From NCBI GenBank assembly GCA_041395725.1, contig JAWKZW010000001.1, forward strand, positions 310,001 to 374,000: a DNA stretch of 64,000 nucleotides, in the 5' to 3' direction. Position 1 is the stretch's first letter, and each line of letters starts with the position of its first letter. Both the position numbers and the translations under genes were made by a program. The notes below the pieces were generated by a model. That model worked only from the letters and a program-made list of their open reading frames with translations, was not told where the DNA came from and did no database searches. Source of the stretch: Gammaproteobacteria bacterium (GTDB taxonomy: Bacteria; Pseudomonadota; Gammaproteobacteria; Pseudomonadales; Pseudohongiellaceae). Below are positions 41,507-50,767 of this stretch, piece after piece.

Positions 41507-42028
41507 TTAGCGATCCGGATCTGAAGGCAGCGGCGAGAGCTCACCGTAGATATTCATGGTGGGCAGATCAGGCTTGAAATCAATGTGGCAGCCTTCGCAG
41601 ATGTCGACAATTTCGTCACCGGCACTGGCGATCGACTGCACATTCCGAGACCTGGCCGCACTGACTGCTCCGCCGGCCGCCGCACTCAATTGATCGGCGT
41701 AGCCTACCCACTGCGCGTTGGATGTCCACTCTTCGTCCATTGGCCCGGTGCCTGGCATGGTCAGCAGAGCGCCACCCAGCTGCAGCTGGCGGGCAAGGTG
41801 TTCCAGCTCCCGCCAGTCGCGGTCTGACTGGGGATTCTGCCATGCCGCGACCCAGATGGGATCGGCGGAGTGGTTGATCAGGGAGGCCATGACCTCGTTA
41901 ATACTGACCGGCAGCCTGGCCTGCGCCGGCTCACCGCCCCCGCCACAGGCGGTCAGGACAGAGGCTGCGGCAAACAGCAGGCCGCTTTTTATTAATGCGC
42001 TTTTACTTACTCGATGATTGGTTTTCAT
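41507..42028 (-). CDS. Cytochrome c-like lipoprotein
   Basis: 173 residues. Lipoprotein signal SGLLFAAASVLTAC with the Cys at residue 28, followed by GGGG. Near the C-terminus VDICEGCHIDFKPD supplies a CxxCH heme c attachment motif. The body is helical and resembles cytochrome c-prime/c556-type four-helix proteins, with a heme motif on the last helix. It would be attached to a membrane facing the periplasm and carry electrons; the partner is unknown. A GGAGAG site precedes the start. Confidence 0.8.
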   Translation of the reverse strand: MKTNHRVSKSALIKSGLLFAAASVLTACGGGGEPAQARLPVSINEVMASLINHSADPIWVAAWQNPQSDRDWRELEHLARQLQLGGALLTMPGTGPMDEEWTSNAQWVGYADQLSAAAGGAVSAARSRNVQSIASAGDEIVDICEGCHIDFKPDLPTMNIYGELSPLPSDPDR

Positions 42029-42173
42029 GTCTGCATTGCTCTCCAGATTGGTAAAGCCGTTGGTTCACTTACCAACGTAACGCAGATCGACTCAAACACC
42101 AAGCAAGCCGAAACAATAGAGCGACTGCCATTGATACAGGTCAATCTCGGCAACGTAACAGGCTGCCTTGCGG

Positions 42174-44681
42174 TCAGAATCTTATGCGAACACCAACCCA
42201 GCCCGCGCGCGGGGCCCCGGCACCTAGAAATACCGGGCTGTCGTCGGTGAGAAAATCAAGTACCTCGCCCGGGTCTTCGCCAAGCAGGCCAAAACTCTCG
42301 TATTCGGAGTCAAACAGGTTGGTCACCCGGGCAAACAGACTGACCGTGTCATTGATGGCGTACAACGCGCGCAGGTTCACCACTGAGAAGCTGCCCACCT
42401 CATCAAGCTGGTTGGATTCATCACCCCGCAGGTACTGGCTGCCATTGAAAATGGCTTCGGCGCCCAATACCAGGCCGTTTCCCCAGTGGTAGCTGCCACC
42501 GAGCTTGGCCTGGTGATTCGGTATGCCGGGAATCCGATCACCCGCCTCCACACTGATATTTCCGTCGGCATCCGCGAAGTCGTGGTTGGGGCTCAAGACC
42601 AGAAAATCATCGTCAAAGGTAGCGTCGACATAGCTGTAAGTGGCGAACCAGTCCAGCGCCCCGACGGTGCCGGACAGTGCTGATTCCACACCTAGTCGGC
42701 GGGTTCTGTCCACATTGGCAAACAGGCCTGTGGCCCGGCCGGTGGACTGGAAAATAATATCGTCGTGGTTGACTGCGTGAAACACGCCGATCGTGTAATT
42801 CAGATCGTCGGAGCGAAGCCGGAATCCCGCTTCCAGGTTCTTAGTCACCACATCGTCCAGGGGCGGATCCGCCAGAAACGCATTGGGCAGGCGACACTCG
42901 AACTCCACGTCGTCAGGGTCACCTCCCTGTTCTTCAACCCGCTGCTGTGCGGCGCTGAAAATGGCATCGTTACAGGACAGCTCTATGGGGGTCGGGACCC
43001 GGTTTGACTCGTTGTAGGCGACGAAGGCATTGAAGCCGGTGTCGATCTGCCAGGTCAATCCGATTGAGGGGTTGAAACGGGTGAAGCGATGATCGCCGTT
43101 CAACTCAGGCCGTTCACCGCTGCGGTCCCGCAGGGTGATTTCGCTGGCATTGAACCGGCCGGCAACGGTCAGGGTCAGCGCATCGGTCAAATCCAGCGAA
43201 TCGATGAAGTAGAGCCCCCAGTTCTCTGTCCGGGTGTTGATGGATGTGGCTGCCTCATCGAAAAAGGCGCCGGTGCCAAGGCCGGCGGTGGATCGCGTCT
43301 GTGGGTCCAGACCGGCCAGTTCGGTAACCGAAACAAAGCGCGACTCACCGTTAAAATAGCTGTAGCCGGCCACCAGACGATTGGTGAACCCACCCAGGTC
43401 CTGGAGAAAAGTCAGCTGCCCCTCCAGGCCTTCGCTGGTCTGCCGGCGATTACTGATATTGTTGATAGCCTCGTCACTGAAAATGCCGCTGCCGCTGATA
43501 CTGGAAGACACATCCTCCAATTCGAAATCGTCGGCAACAAGACCGGCCAGTGCAGCCTGATCAGCGATGAACTGTTCCAAGGTGTTGAAACTGGTAATGG
43601 AAGAGACACCGCCGTCACAGATCAGGTCGAGATCGATTCCCAGTTCGCTGGCCAGCAGGTCCTCGACGTCGTCGGCCTCCTCCAGTAATGCCTGCGCGCC
43701 GCCGGCAAATTCACACGACTCAAATTCTGAAGCGTCACCATTGAACGCGTCGGTATCGTTGTCGCGGCGATACACGGTGCCGGAAAACAACAGGCTTTCG
43801 TTAAAATAGTGACTGCCCTTGAGGCTGAGCATGGTCAGGTCGTTTTCGGTAATATCCGGCGCCGTGAAAATGGCTTCGCGGTCCAGTTTCAACAGACCGG
43901 CAGGAGCGGCCCCGTTGCCAGTCAGTTCACTGACGCCGCCCTGTAAAGCCAGGTCGAGCGCTGAGCGGTCTCCGTCGCGCCAGCTGAAACTGCCATACAG
44001 GTTGGTGGCCTCGGATGCCGACAGATCCCGCCAGCCGTCCTCCTCGAAATGGCTGAGATTGAGGTAGTAGCCCCAGACGCCGTTATTACCCCCGGTTTCG
44101 AGGCTGCCGACAGCCCGTCCCCAGGCACCGCTGGAAAGCTCCGCGCCGCTGCCACTGTAGTTGAATCCGTTCTTCATAGTGATATTGATGGCACCACCCA
44201 GGGCATTGAGGCCAAACACCGGGTTGGCTCCGCTGAGCAGAGTCAGGCTGGCAATTGCGGATTCGGGCAACATATCCCAGTTCACCGCATCACCAAGGGG
44301 TTCATTCACCCTGACACCGTCCTGGTAAACGGCCACCCCCTGTGGCAGGCCCAACAACGGTGATGCGGTAAATCCACGGTACTGTAGATCGGGTTGCAGG
44401 GGATTATTCTGGGCCGCGTTCAAAGTGACACTGGCCTGATTGCTGTTCAGATGATCGGTCAGGTCCAGGCTGAGGGAATTCTGCAGGTCATCAGCACCGA
44501 TGGTCTGGGCATTGAACGGCAGCTTATTGAGATCCTGCCCCAGACCAGCAACCGGTGTCACGCCTATAACAACGATTTCCTCGACGTCCTGCGCTGACAG
44601 GCCGGTTGGCAGAGTGACGCCAAACGCGCCCAGCAGCGACACTTTTAACCAGCAAACAGATCTGTTTTTATTGTGCGACAT
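42174..44681 (-). CDS. TonB-dependent receptor
   Basis: About 835 residues. Signal peptide (VSLLGAFGVTLPTGLSA), TonB box-like VEEIVVIG, plug domain with LQYRGFTASPLLGLPQGVAVYQDGVRVNEPLGDAVNWDM split over the usual elements, LLSGANPVFGLNALGGAINI, then a barrel ending GWVGVRIRF. The N-terminal region with GLPQGVAVYQDG-type wording is common among siderophore or vitamin receptors of marine gammaproteobacteria. Ligand unknown. The ATG at 44681 is preferred; a GTG lies at 44690. It is not in an operon with the neighbouring DUF1631 gene (175-bp gap). Confidence 0.92.
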   Translation of the reverse strand: MSHNKNRSVCWLKVSLLGAFGVTLPTGLSAQDVEEIVVIGVTPVAGLGQDLNKLPFNAQTIGADDLQNSLSLDLTDHLNSNQASVTLNAAQNNPLQPDLQYRGFTASPLLGLPQGVAVYQDGVRVNEPLGDAVNWDMLPESAIASLTLLSGANPVFGLNALGGAINITMKNGFNYSGSGAELSSGAWGRAVGSLETGGNNGVWGYYLNLSHFEEDGWRDLSASEATNLYGSFSWRDGDRSALDLALQGGVSELTGNGAAPAGLLKLDREAIFTAPDITENDLTMLSLKGSHYFNESLLFSGTVYRRDNDTDAFNGDASEFESCEFAGGAQALLEEADDVEDLLASELGIDLDLICDGGVSSITSFNTLEQFIADQAALAGLVADDFELEDVSSSISGSGIFSDEAINNISNRRQTSEGLEGQLTFLQDLGGFTNRLVAGYSYFNGESRFVSVTELAGLDPQTRSTAGLGTGAFFDEAATSINTRTENWGLYFIDSLDLTDALTLTVAGRFNASEITLRDRSGERPELNGDHRFTRFNPSIGLTWQIDTGFNAFVAYNESNRVPTPIELSCNDAIFSAAQQRVEEQGGDPDDVEFECRLPNAFLADPPLDDVVTKNLEAGFRLRSDDLNYTIGVFHAVNHDDIIFQSTGRATGLFANVDRTRRLGVESALSGTVGALDWFATYSYVDATFDDDFLVLSPNHDFADADGNISVEAGDRIPGIPNHQAKLGGSYHWGNGLVLGAEAIFNGSQYLRGDESNQLDEVGSFSVVNLRALYAINDTVSLFARVTNLFDSEYESFGLLGEDPGEVLDFLTDDSPVFLGAGAPRAGWVGVRIRF

Positions 44682-44855
44682 AGAGACCACCGCTCTTAAA
44701 AAGCGACTGAGTATACCGGGTTTGAACGGGGCAGCGTAGAGCGGGTTGCGGCCATTGGCAGTGCCAGGCGCTCAGCTCAACGGATAGGAAAATTCAGGCA
44801 GATTGCCGACGGGCCTGTCTGGCGGCCGGAACATGGCGAAAACTGGTCGGGGGCC

Positions 44856-47168
44856 CTATCGGCGACGTTCACGCAGCCGCGCCACGACGCCTTCCAGTCC
44901 CCGCTCAAACAGCGGCCATTCGCTGACTATCCCGGCCGTGCCTTCCTCGAGCTCCAGGGCCAGTCCCTGGCGGGTTTTTTCCACCACCTTGACACCTTTG
45001 CTGTTTACGAAGACCAGTCGCCCCATGGACTGAAATCTGGCTGCCAAAGTGCAATAGAGCGCCTGATCGCCCTCCATGTGAAAACGTAACCAGCTGCCCA
45101 CCGGCAATTTATCAACCTGAGAGAGGTACTTGCCGGAAACGGACTCAGATAGCGGGGCGGTCTGATTTCGAGAGATCTCCGTGCGGGGTTGAACTTCCGG
45201 GCCCGACCTGAGATCCACCTCCACCGAAGGGTCGCGGTTTACCGACCCCAGCCGGCCGGCTATCAGCCCTGAGTGCTGTTCTGCACAGGGCGAAAGTGCC
45301 GCGCGAAAGCTGGCCACTTGAACCTCCTGCAGGCTGTCCAGCAGGACGTCGCAGGCAGAACCCTGCAGACCGCTGTTCAACAGCGCCTTGCGAAGATTCG
45401 GCAGCAGCATGGGATTGAGACGCTGAAAACGCTGGTAGTCGCCTTCTTTCTTGTCGGACTTTACTGTCCACAGCAGCAGGTCCAGTATCTTTATCACCAG
45501 TATCCAGCTGTAACTGCCCTGGCCATCCCGCAGTACCACATCCACCAGAAACTGGTGATAGTGCGTATTGACCAGTTCGTCCAGAATCGGCGGCAGTGGC
45601 TCACTCACCCGCTCCTGAATTTTCTGGCGCACATAGCGGTTGATTTCTGCAATGCGTCTCTGACACTCCCGGGCACCTGGATTCGCGGTCAGGGCAGCTT
45701 GTCTGACAGCTTCCCTGTTGGCCCGCTTGAACTGCTCCAGCTCAAGCAGCAGTTCCTCCAACAACTGATTTCCGCCATCGTATTCCATAACCAGTCTGAT
45801 CAGCAGATCTTCCAGCTTGTTATAAACGGGATCTTCGCGAAGCTCATCCAGCTCCAGCCCACAGACCCCGGCGCTGGCCACCTCGTTCAGCAGCAACCTG
45901 GCCGGGTGATTAGCCTGTCTGAACAGGCTGTCATCGTGCAGCGCCACTTTCATCATCACTACCTGGGTAGCGAGGATCAGTTCCTTGATGGGAGCCACCA
46001 GGGAGACATCACGACAGAGTGTTTCATACAGCAGGCTTATTATCAGCAGTGTGTCGAAGGTTGCACCGTCAATAGCATTGACCGTACCCGCAACCGATGA
46101 CTCGAATAACTGAGCACTCAACAACGTAGCAAACTGGCGGTGATCGATCCTGGCCTCTCCCTGCCGATTAATCTGGGCGATTATCTCGGCCTGAACCTGA
46201 TCCAGCAGTTCCAGCAGCCGCGAGCGGGAAATCAGCAGCACATCGCGTCCCGCAACCTCCATATCACGATGAGCCCTTAGCGGAAGCAGGCCCAGTTCAC
46301 CGAACAGACTGCCGGTAAACTGTCGCTCTGTCAGCACTGCAACAGGAACCACCACCTCCGGGGCGAAGGTGTCCCCGGAAAAACTGTCGCTGTGGGCTGA
46401 ATCGGCAGGGCTGGCGTCACCATGCAACAGGCCTCGTATCAGCGCCACCAGGTTCGCAGCCGAACTGGTGGGCCGTGCCTGGGCCTGAGACCGGGACAGC
46501 GGAAACGCCCGATCCAGCGGACTGTTGTCGGGGCGTGCGCTACTGCGTCGTTCCAATTGCGCCTCTCGACTTCGGCCATCAATCACCAGCTCCGGCAACA
46601 GGCCGTTGGCGATGCAGACCTCATTGGCTCTGGCGAGGGGTTCGTGCAGATTGCGAAGAACAGCACTGTTAAAGTGCCGATACACAGGCAGCGTGAACTG
46701 ACGATCAATTTCCAAAGGTGCCAGGGCATCGATAAAGGCCTGGGCTATCCTGTCGGGATCAAGCGGACTGTTGGTTTCATCGACGCTCAGGGCCGGTAAC
46801 AGTTCATCGAGTCGGGTGTTGAAATTTATCAGCAGTTTGATGCAGGTATTTCGCGCATAGTTGATCATGCCCTCCATCGCATTCGCTGCCTCGAGAAACT
46901 GTTCATCAACCAGGCTCAGACCGGGATAGTCGCCGAGCACAATCTTCCGGGGTTCATCACCAGCCAACCTTTCAAAGCTGTAAGCAAAATATCTGCAGAA
47001 CCGCTCACAGACCTGCGGCTTCGCCGTCAGCAGGGTAGCGGCTGCCACGCCGCCGGCTTCGGACCCGGCCAGGGACCTGGCGGCCTCGTCAATTGCCGAC
47101 TGCAGCATGGGCGCAAGTATCGCCTCTGTCTGCTGCCTGATCTGCTGTAATACGGTTGCCTGATTCAT
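44856..47168 (-). CDS. DUF1631 family protein (copy 2)
   Basis: 770 residues, paralogous to the 26325-28451 protein: AMEGMINYARNTCI, VDETNSPLDPDRIAQAFI, HPARLLLNEVASAGVCGLE, and the C-terminal barrel (LPVGSWLRFHMEGDQALYC then RLVFVNSKGVKVVEKTRQG). Soluble, helical in the centre. Family function unknown. Presence of two divergent copies 18 kb apart in one genome segment suggests specialised roles. Single-gene transcript, with no frame disruption. Confidence 0.88.
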   Translation of the reverse strand: MNQATVLQQIRQQTEAILAPMLQSAIDEAARSLAGSEAGGVAAATLLTAKPQVCERFCRYFAYSFERLAGDEPRKIVLGDYPGLSLVDEQFLEAANAMEGMINYARNTCIKLLINFNTRLDELLPALSVDETNSPLDPDRIAQAFIDALAPLEIDRQFTLPVYRHFNSAVLRNLHEPLARANEVCIANGLLPELVIDGRSREAQLERRSSARPDNSPLDRAFPLSRSQAQARPTSSAANLVALIRGLLHGDASPADSAHSDSFSGDTFAPEVVVPVAVLTERQFTGSLFGELGLLPLRAHRDMEVAGRDVLLISRSRLLELLDQVQAEIIAQINRQGEARIDHRQFATLLSAQLFESSVAGTVNAIDGATFDTLLIISLLYETLCRDVSLVAPIKELILATQVVMMKVALHDDSLFRQANHPARLLLNEVASAGVCGLELDELREDPVYNKLEDLLIRLVMEYDGGNQLLEELLLELEQFKRANREAVRQAALTANPGARECQRRIAEINRYVRQKIQERVSEPLPPILDELVNTHYHQFLVDVVLRDGQGSYSWILVIKILDLLLWTVKSDKKEGDYQRFQRLNPMLLPNLRKALLNSGLQGSACDVLLDSLQEVQVASFRAALSPCAEQHSGLIAGRLGSVNRDPSVEVDLRSGPEVQPRTEISRNQTAPLSESVSGKYLSQVDKLPVGSWLRFHMEGDQALYCTLAARFQSMGRLVFVNSKGVKVVEKTRQGLALELEEGTAGIVSEWPLFERGLEGVVARLRERRR

Positions 47169-47494
47169 CGCTGCACTTCAATAATCTAATCTCACGCAAT
47201 CTAGCAGCTCTCAGTGCCAAGACAACGAGACATTGGCCGTTATGCCGAGTACTTAACAAAATATTTCCTGCCAGTGTGCTCAGAGCAGCAGTTTACATGC
47301 TACGGCCTGAGGTAAGGCACGCGAAGACCATCTCCCCTGGCGCAAAGTTTCTGAATTTCCATTAACAAAGCACAACAATACCCTGCCTCCGGATGCGCCA
47401 GGACTCTCTGTTTAACAAGAGGTTCCCTGGCGCGGTTTAGATAATTTCCTGGCTGTGTTATTATCACTGCCGAATTCTAGTTAGGTAATTTGTT
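47169..47494. other. Promoter region of the symporter/carbamoyltransferase operon
   Basis: 326 bp between divergent genes. I see no RNA gene or repeat. It must hold the promoters of DUF1631 (minus) and of the operon starting at 47495 (plus); no operator of a known regulator is obvious. Confidence 0.5.
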
Positions 47495-48025
47495 TTGGGC
47501 CTCGGCGAGACTCCGAACGTGAATTACCTGTCAGTCTGCGCTTTCAGAAGTCGACAGGGTTCACTTCAGGATTCATACCTGCCAGAGAAACGCAGTTGTC
47601 GGCTCCTGCATCCGATTTATTTTTACCTGCTGCTTCTATTCTCTCCTTTCCTGCAAGCCGCTCCTTCATTGAGCAGTGGCCTTTCGGTCAGCACCGAGGG
47701 TTACTTCGTGCTGAGCTGGGAGACTCCCGAGCCGGCGCTTGCGTTGACACTGCATCAATCCAGCACACCGGATTTCAGCGCCGGGCTTGAGGAGTGGTCG
47801 GTAACAGGGGCATCACAGTTCACCCAGAGCGGCCTGGTCAACGGGAACTACTATTTCCGCCTCAGCGACAGCACAGGCTTCAGTAACACCGTCCACGTGC
47901 AGGTCGTTCACCATTCCCTGCTCCGGGCCAGCCTGTTCTTTTCTCTCGGTGCGACGCTGTTCGGCATTCTGGTAGCGACCCTGCTTCTGGGCCAGCGTGG
48001 TCTGCGGGAGGAAACACCGCAATGA
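47495..48025 (+). CDS. FN3-like exported protein with C-terminal membrane anchor
   Basis: Up to 176 residues from a TTG codon; the true start is uncertain and may lie closer to the signal peptide (YFYLLLLFSPFLQAA). The mature domain of about 80 residues (YFVLSWETPEPALALTLHQS, FSAGLEEWSVTGASQFTQSG, NGNYYFRLSDSTGFS) looks like a fibronectin type III-like beta sandwich. It is followed by one membrane helix (LFFSLGATLFGILVATLLLG) and a short cytoplasmic tail. Its stop overlaps the symporter start (ATGA), so it is first in this operon. It may present or capture ligand at the membrane for the transporter; that is inference. Confidence 0.75.
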   Translation: MGLGETPNVNYLSVCAFRSRQGSLQDSYLPEKRSCRLLHPIYFYLLLLFSPFLQAAPSLSSGLSVSTEGYFVLSWETPEPALALTLHQSSTPDFSAGLEEWSVTGASQFTQSGLVNGNYYFRLSDSTGFSNTVHVQVVHHSLLRASLFFSLGATLFGILVATLLLGQRGLREETPQ

Positions 48026-49440
48026 ATCCGGTACTCTCACCCTCGCTCGCCTTTGTCATCCTGGTAGTTTTTGGCTTTATCTGGGTGGGTTTCGGATACT
48101 GGCTGGGGCGCAAGAACAAGACCCTCAGCGACTTCATGCTGGCCGGCAGGAACGTGGGGCTGGCCCTGGCGACTGCGACAGCCATGGCCACGTGGGTCAC
48201 CAGCAACACCACCATGACAGCACCGCAGCTGACTTATCAGTTGGGTGTCTGGGGCATGGTGGGGTACTCACTGGGCGCGGTGGGGCTGGTGCTGTTCGCG
48301 CCGTTGGCCACCCGCATCAAGGCACTGCTGCCCCAGGGCTACACTTCCGGTGATTTCATTCGGCTACGTTACGGCAACCTGGCGTGGCGGATTTTCCTGG
48401 TTATCTCCTTCTGTTATGCCTTTGGCTGGCTGGTCAGCCTGGGCATGGCCGGTGGCATCCTGGTTAACGCATTGAGTGGCATTGACTACCGCGTGGGCAT
48501 GACAGCGATCCTCGTTGTCTGTGTTGGATACACGCTGCTGGGTGGCCTGCGGGCGGTAATCGCAACGGATTTCATTCAAACGCTTATTATTGTGGTTGGA
48601 GTAACCGTCGTCGCCTGGCTGGTCATCGACAACATCGGCATCGAACCCCTGTACAGCGCGGTGCAGGAACGTCGCCCGATGCTGCTCAATCTGCTGTTTC
48701 CCGCCTCGATCATGTTCCTGTTCAATAACCTGCTGTTCGGCGTCGGTGAGATCTTCCATTCCAACGTCTGGTGGTCAAGAGCCTTTGCCTTCGGAGAAGG
48801 AATCGGCGGCAAAGCCTATCTGATCGCAGGCATCATGTGGCTGCCTATTCCCATCGTTGCCGGCTTTATCGCGCTGGCCGCTCCGGCCATGGGGTTGACC
48901 GTCCCGGCCGCCGACATGGTCGGTCCTTTGGTAGCCGGTGAAATCATGGGCGCCACCGGCGGCATACTGGTCTTTGTTGTGATTTTTTCCGCGCTTGCCT
49001 CCAGCCTTGACTCGCTGCTTGCCGCCACAGCCGACCTGCTCACCCAGGATATCTATCGGGGCCACATCAACCCGGGCGCCACAGACGATCAATGTAAAAT
49101 CGCCGGCAAGTGGATCATCGTCGGCCTGGGAGTTTTTACCTGGCTAATGTGCTTCCCAAGAATCACCACCCTGGCATCACTGCTCTACTTTACCGGGGCT
49201 TTCGTAGCCAGCGCCATATGGCCTATTGTTTTCGGGCTGTATTTCCGCCGCACCAGTTCGCTGGGCGCCAGTCTGGGCATGGTCGCTGGCAGCGGCCTGG
49301 GCCTGCTGGCTTATTTCACTATCGGCTTTTACGTTGCCGCCCTGGTTTCCTGCGCCATTTCTCTGATCACTATCGTTATCTGTTCGGCTGTTGATAGTCA
49401 GGAATTCGATTTCAAATCACTGGAAAGCAGCCGGCATTAG
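48022..49440 (+). CDS. Sodium:solute symporter (SSS family)
   Basis: 472 residues with about 13 hydrophobic segments. SSS features are GYWLGRKNKTLSDFMLAGRNVGL near the N-terminus, TATAMATWVTSNTTMTAPQLTY, GGLRAVIATDFIQTLIIV, and LASSLDSLLAATADLLTQDIY (Na2-site serines). Relatives carry proline, pantothenate, sugars, urea or other ureides. It overlaps the FN3-like gene and is followed by a 45-residue membrane peptide, a carbamoyltransferase, an asparagine-synthase-like enzyme and an M20 hydrolase. A small nitrogen-rich solute such as an N-carbamoyl amino acid or ureide is a reasonable guess. Confidence 0.93.
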   Translation: MNPVLSPSLAFVILVVFGFIWVGFGYWLGRKNKTLSDFMLAGRNVGLALATATAMATWVTSNTTMTAPQLTYQLGVWGMVGYSLGAVGLVLFAPLATRIKALLPQGYTSGDFIRLRYGNLAWRIFLVISFCYAFGWLVSLGMAGGILVNALSGIDYRVGMTAILVVCVGYTLLGGLRAVIATDFIQTLIIVVGVTVVAWLVIDNIGIEPLYSAVQERRPMLLNLLFPASIMFLFNNLLFGVGEIFHSNVWWSRAFAFGEGIGGKAYLIAGIMWLPIPIVAGFIALAAPAMGLTVPAADMVGPLVAGEIMGATGGILVFVVIFSALASSLDSLLAATADLLTQDIYRGHINPGATDDQCKIAGKWIIVGLGVFTWLMCFPRITTLASLLYFTGAFVASAIWPIVFGLYFRRTSSLGASLGMVAGSGLGLLAYFTIGFYVAALVSCAISLITIVICSAVDSQEFDFKSLESSRH

Positions 49441-49448
49441 GACTTCTG

Positions 49449-49586
49449 ATGACTACAGCAATGTTTCTTATTTCACCCACCGCCTTCAGTCTGCTCATAC
49501 TGGTTGCACTGACCGCAGCCTCCGTGACCCCACTGATTATGATCGGCCTTTTGATTCAAGATAAGAGGAATCGCAAGCTATGGTAG
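49449..49586 (+). CDS. 45-residue single-span membrane peptide
   Basis: The frame MTTAMFLISPTAFSLL continues through ILVALTAASVTPLIMIGLLI to QDKRNRKLW and stop. It has one long membrane helix and a basic C-terminus, giving a clear inside-positive topology. AGGA lies six bases before the ATG. It starts eight bases after the symporter stop and overlaps the carbamoyltransferase start by seven bases, so it is embedded in the operon. It may be a small accessory subunit of the symporter, as known for some other SSS transporters. Confidence 0.7.
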   Translation: MTTAMFLISPTAFSLLILVALTAASVTPLIMIGLLIQDKRNRKLW

Positions 49587-50650
49587 GAGTGCCGGATGTA
49601 ACTTTCAAGCGTAATGCTCCTGACACCTACGGCAGCGCGCACCCCAAGGAGCTGCTGCGGCAGATTACGGAGGATGTCGATTACCTGCTGCCACTGGCTA
49701 ATCAGCACATTATCTCTGCGGATCAGTTCAAGAAGGAAACCCTGCTGCAGCTGTTTCGACTGGCGGCCAAGTACGAGGCCAATCCCAGTCGCTTCAGCAC
49801 CCCTCTGCAGGGAAAGATACTGATCAGCGCATTCTACGAACCCAGCACCCGCACCAGGCTGTCATTCGAAAGCGCCTGGCATCGGCTGGGCGGCGATATC
49901 ATGTCTATAACGGACAGGGCCACTACCGGAATTGCCAAAGGCGAGTCCCTCGCGGATGTGGGAGAAATGTTCAACAACTACGGCGATTGCGTAGTCCTGC
50001 GGGATAACAACAAAGACTCGCCGTACGATATGATGGAGAGTCTGCGGATCCCGATCATCAATGCCGGCAATGGCATGGACGAGCACCCCACCCAGGCGCT
50101 GTCGGATATTTACACCATCTTCAAGTGGCGACCGTCTCTGGTGAAGCGCCGCGGAACTGAAAAGAACAGACTGAAAGTGGGGATCATCGGTGTTCCGGAC
50201 AAGATGCGGACCGTACGCAGCCTGTTGAAGCTGATGATTAAATTTCCAGAAATCTTCAATGACATCACGCTGATACATGATGGCTCGACCAAAGACATCT
50301 ACGGCCCCCGGCTTTCAGAACAGATCAGGGAAGCCGGCGTGACTGTTCGCGAGACTCAAGACCTGGATGCCGTAGTTCATGAGCTGGATATCATCTACAT
50401 CAACGCCATAGCCTGGATCAAAGACAGCTACGAGTCCTACGGCACCTCGTTCAAACTCGACTCCACCACGAAATTGAAAAACTCGGCGATTGTCATGCAC
50501 CCGCTCGCCCGGGGAGAAGAATTGAGCACCGACCTGGATGAAACCCACCACAACTGGTATTTCGCCCAGGCACGGGGTGCAGTGTTCCTGCGCATGGCGC
50601 TACTGACCTGCCTGGTACAGCGCACCGAACGGGTCATGGACGTGGTTTAG
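49580..50650 (+). CDS. ATCase-like carbamoyltransferase with altered amino-acid site
   Basis: 356 residues, about 40 longer at the N-terminus than E. coli PyrB. Carbamoyl-phosphate residues are kept: STRTR (89-93), Lys120 in AKGES, Arg141, HPTQA (169-173), Arg210 in MRTVRS, and HPLAR (307-311). In the aspartate-binding 220s-230s region PyrB has T-R-V-Q-K-E-R, whose Arg229 and Gln231 bind aspartate; here the aligned sequence is N-A-I-A-W-I-K (275-281), so both become Ala. A substrate other than aspartate, or operation in the catabolic direction, is likely. It is in an operon with an asparagine-synthase-like enzyme and an N-carbamoyl hydrolase, not with pyrimidine genes. Confidence 0.85.
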   Translation: MVGVPDVTFKRNAPDTYGSAHPKELLRQITEDVDYLLPLANQHIISADQFKKETLLQLFRLAAKYEANPSRFSTPLQGKILISAFYEPSTRTRLSFESAWHRLGGDIMSITDRATTGIAKGESLADVGEMFNNYGDCVVLRDNNKDSPYDMMESLRIPIINAGNGMDEHPTQALSDIYTIFKWRPSLVKRRGTEKNRLKVGIIGVPDKMRTVRSLLKLMIKFPEIFNDITLIHDGSTKDIYGPRLSEQIREAGVTVRETQDLDAVVHELDIIYINAIAWIKDSYESYGTSFKLDSTTKLKNSAIVMHPLARGEELSTDLDETHHNWYFAQARGAVFLRMALLTCLVQRTERVMDVV

Positions 50651-50767
50651 ACCGCCAACCGGCTGCTGGATTAACGCGCGGCGGCTGCGCGCAATAGATT
50701 CACCCAATCAAAGTATGCTCTTTTGGGTTTACTCACCTTTTAAACCAACAGGAGAAATAACCGACTC

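Noticed and set aside
45273..46100. 275-codon plus-strand frame antisense to the second DUF1631 gene
   Set aside because: Shadow of a conserved long gene; Gln/His-rich composition is typical of antisense to Leu/Val-rich coding sequence.
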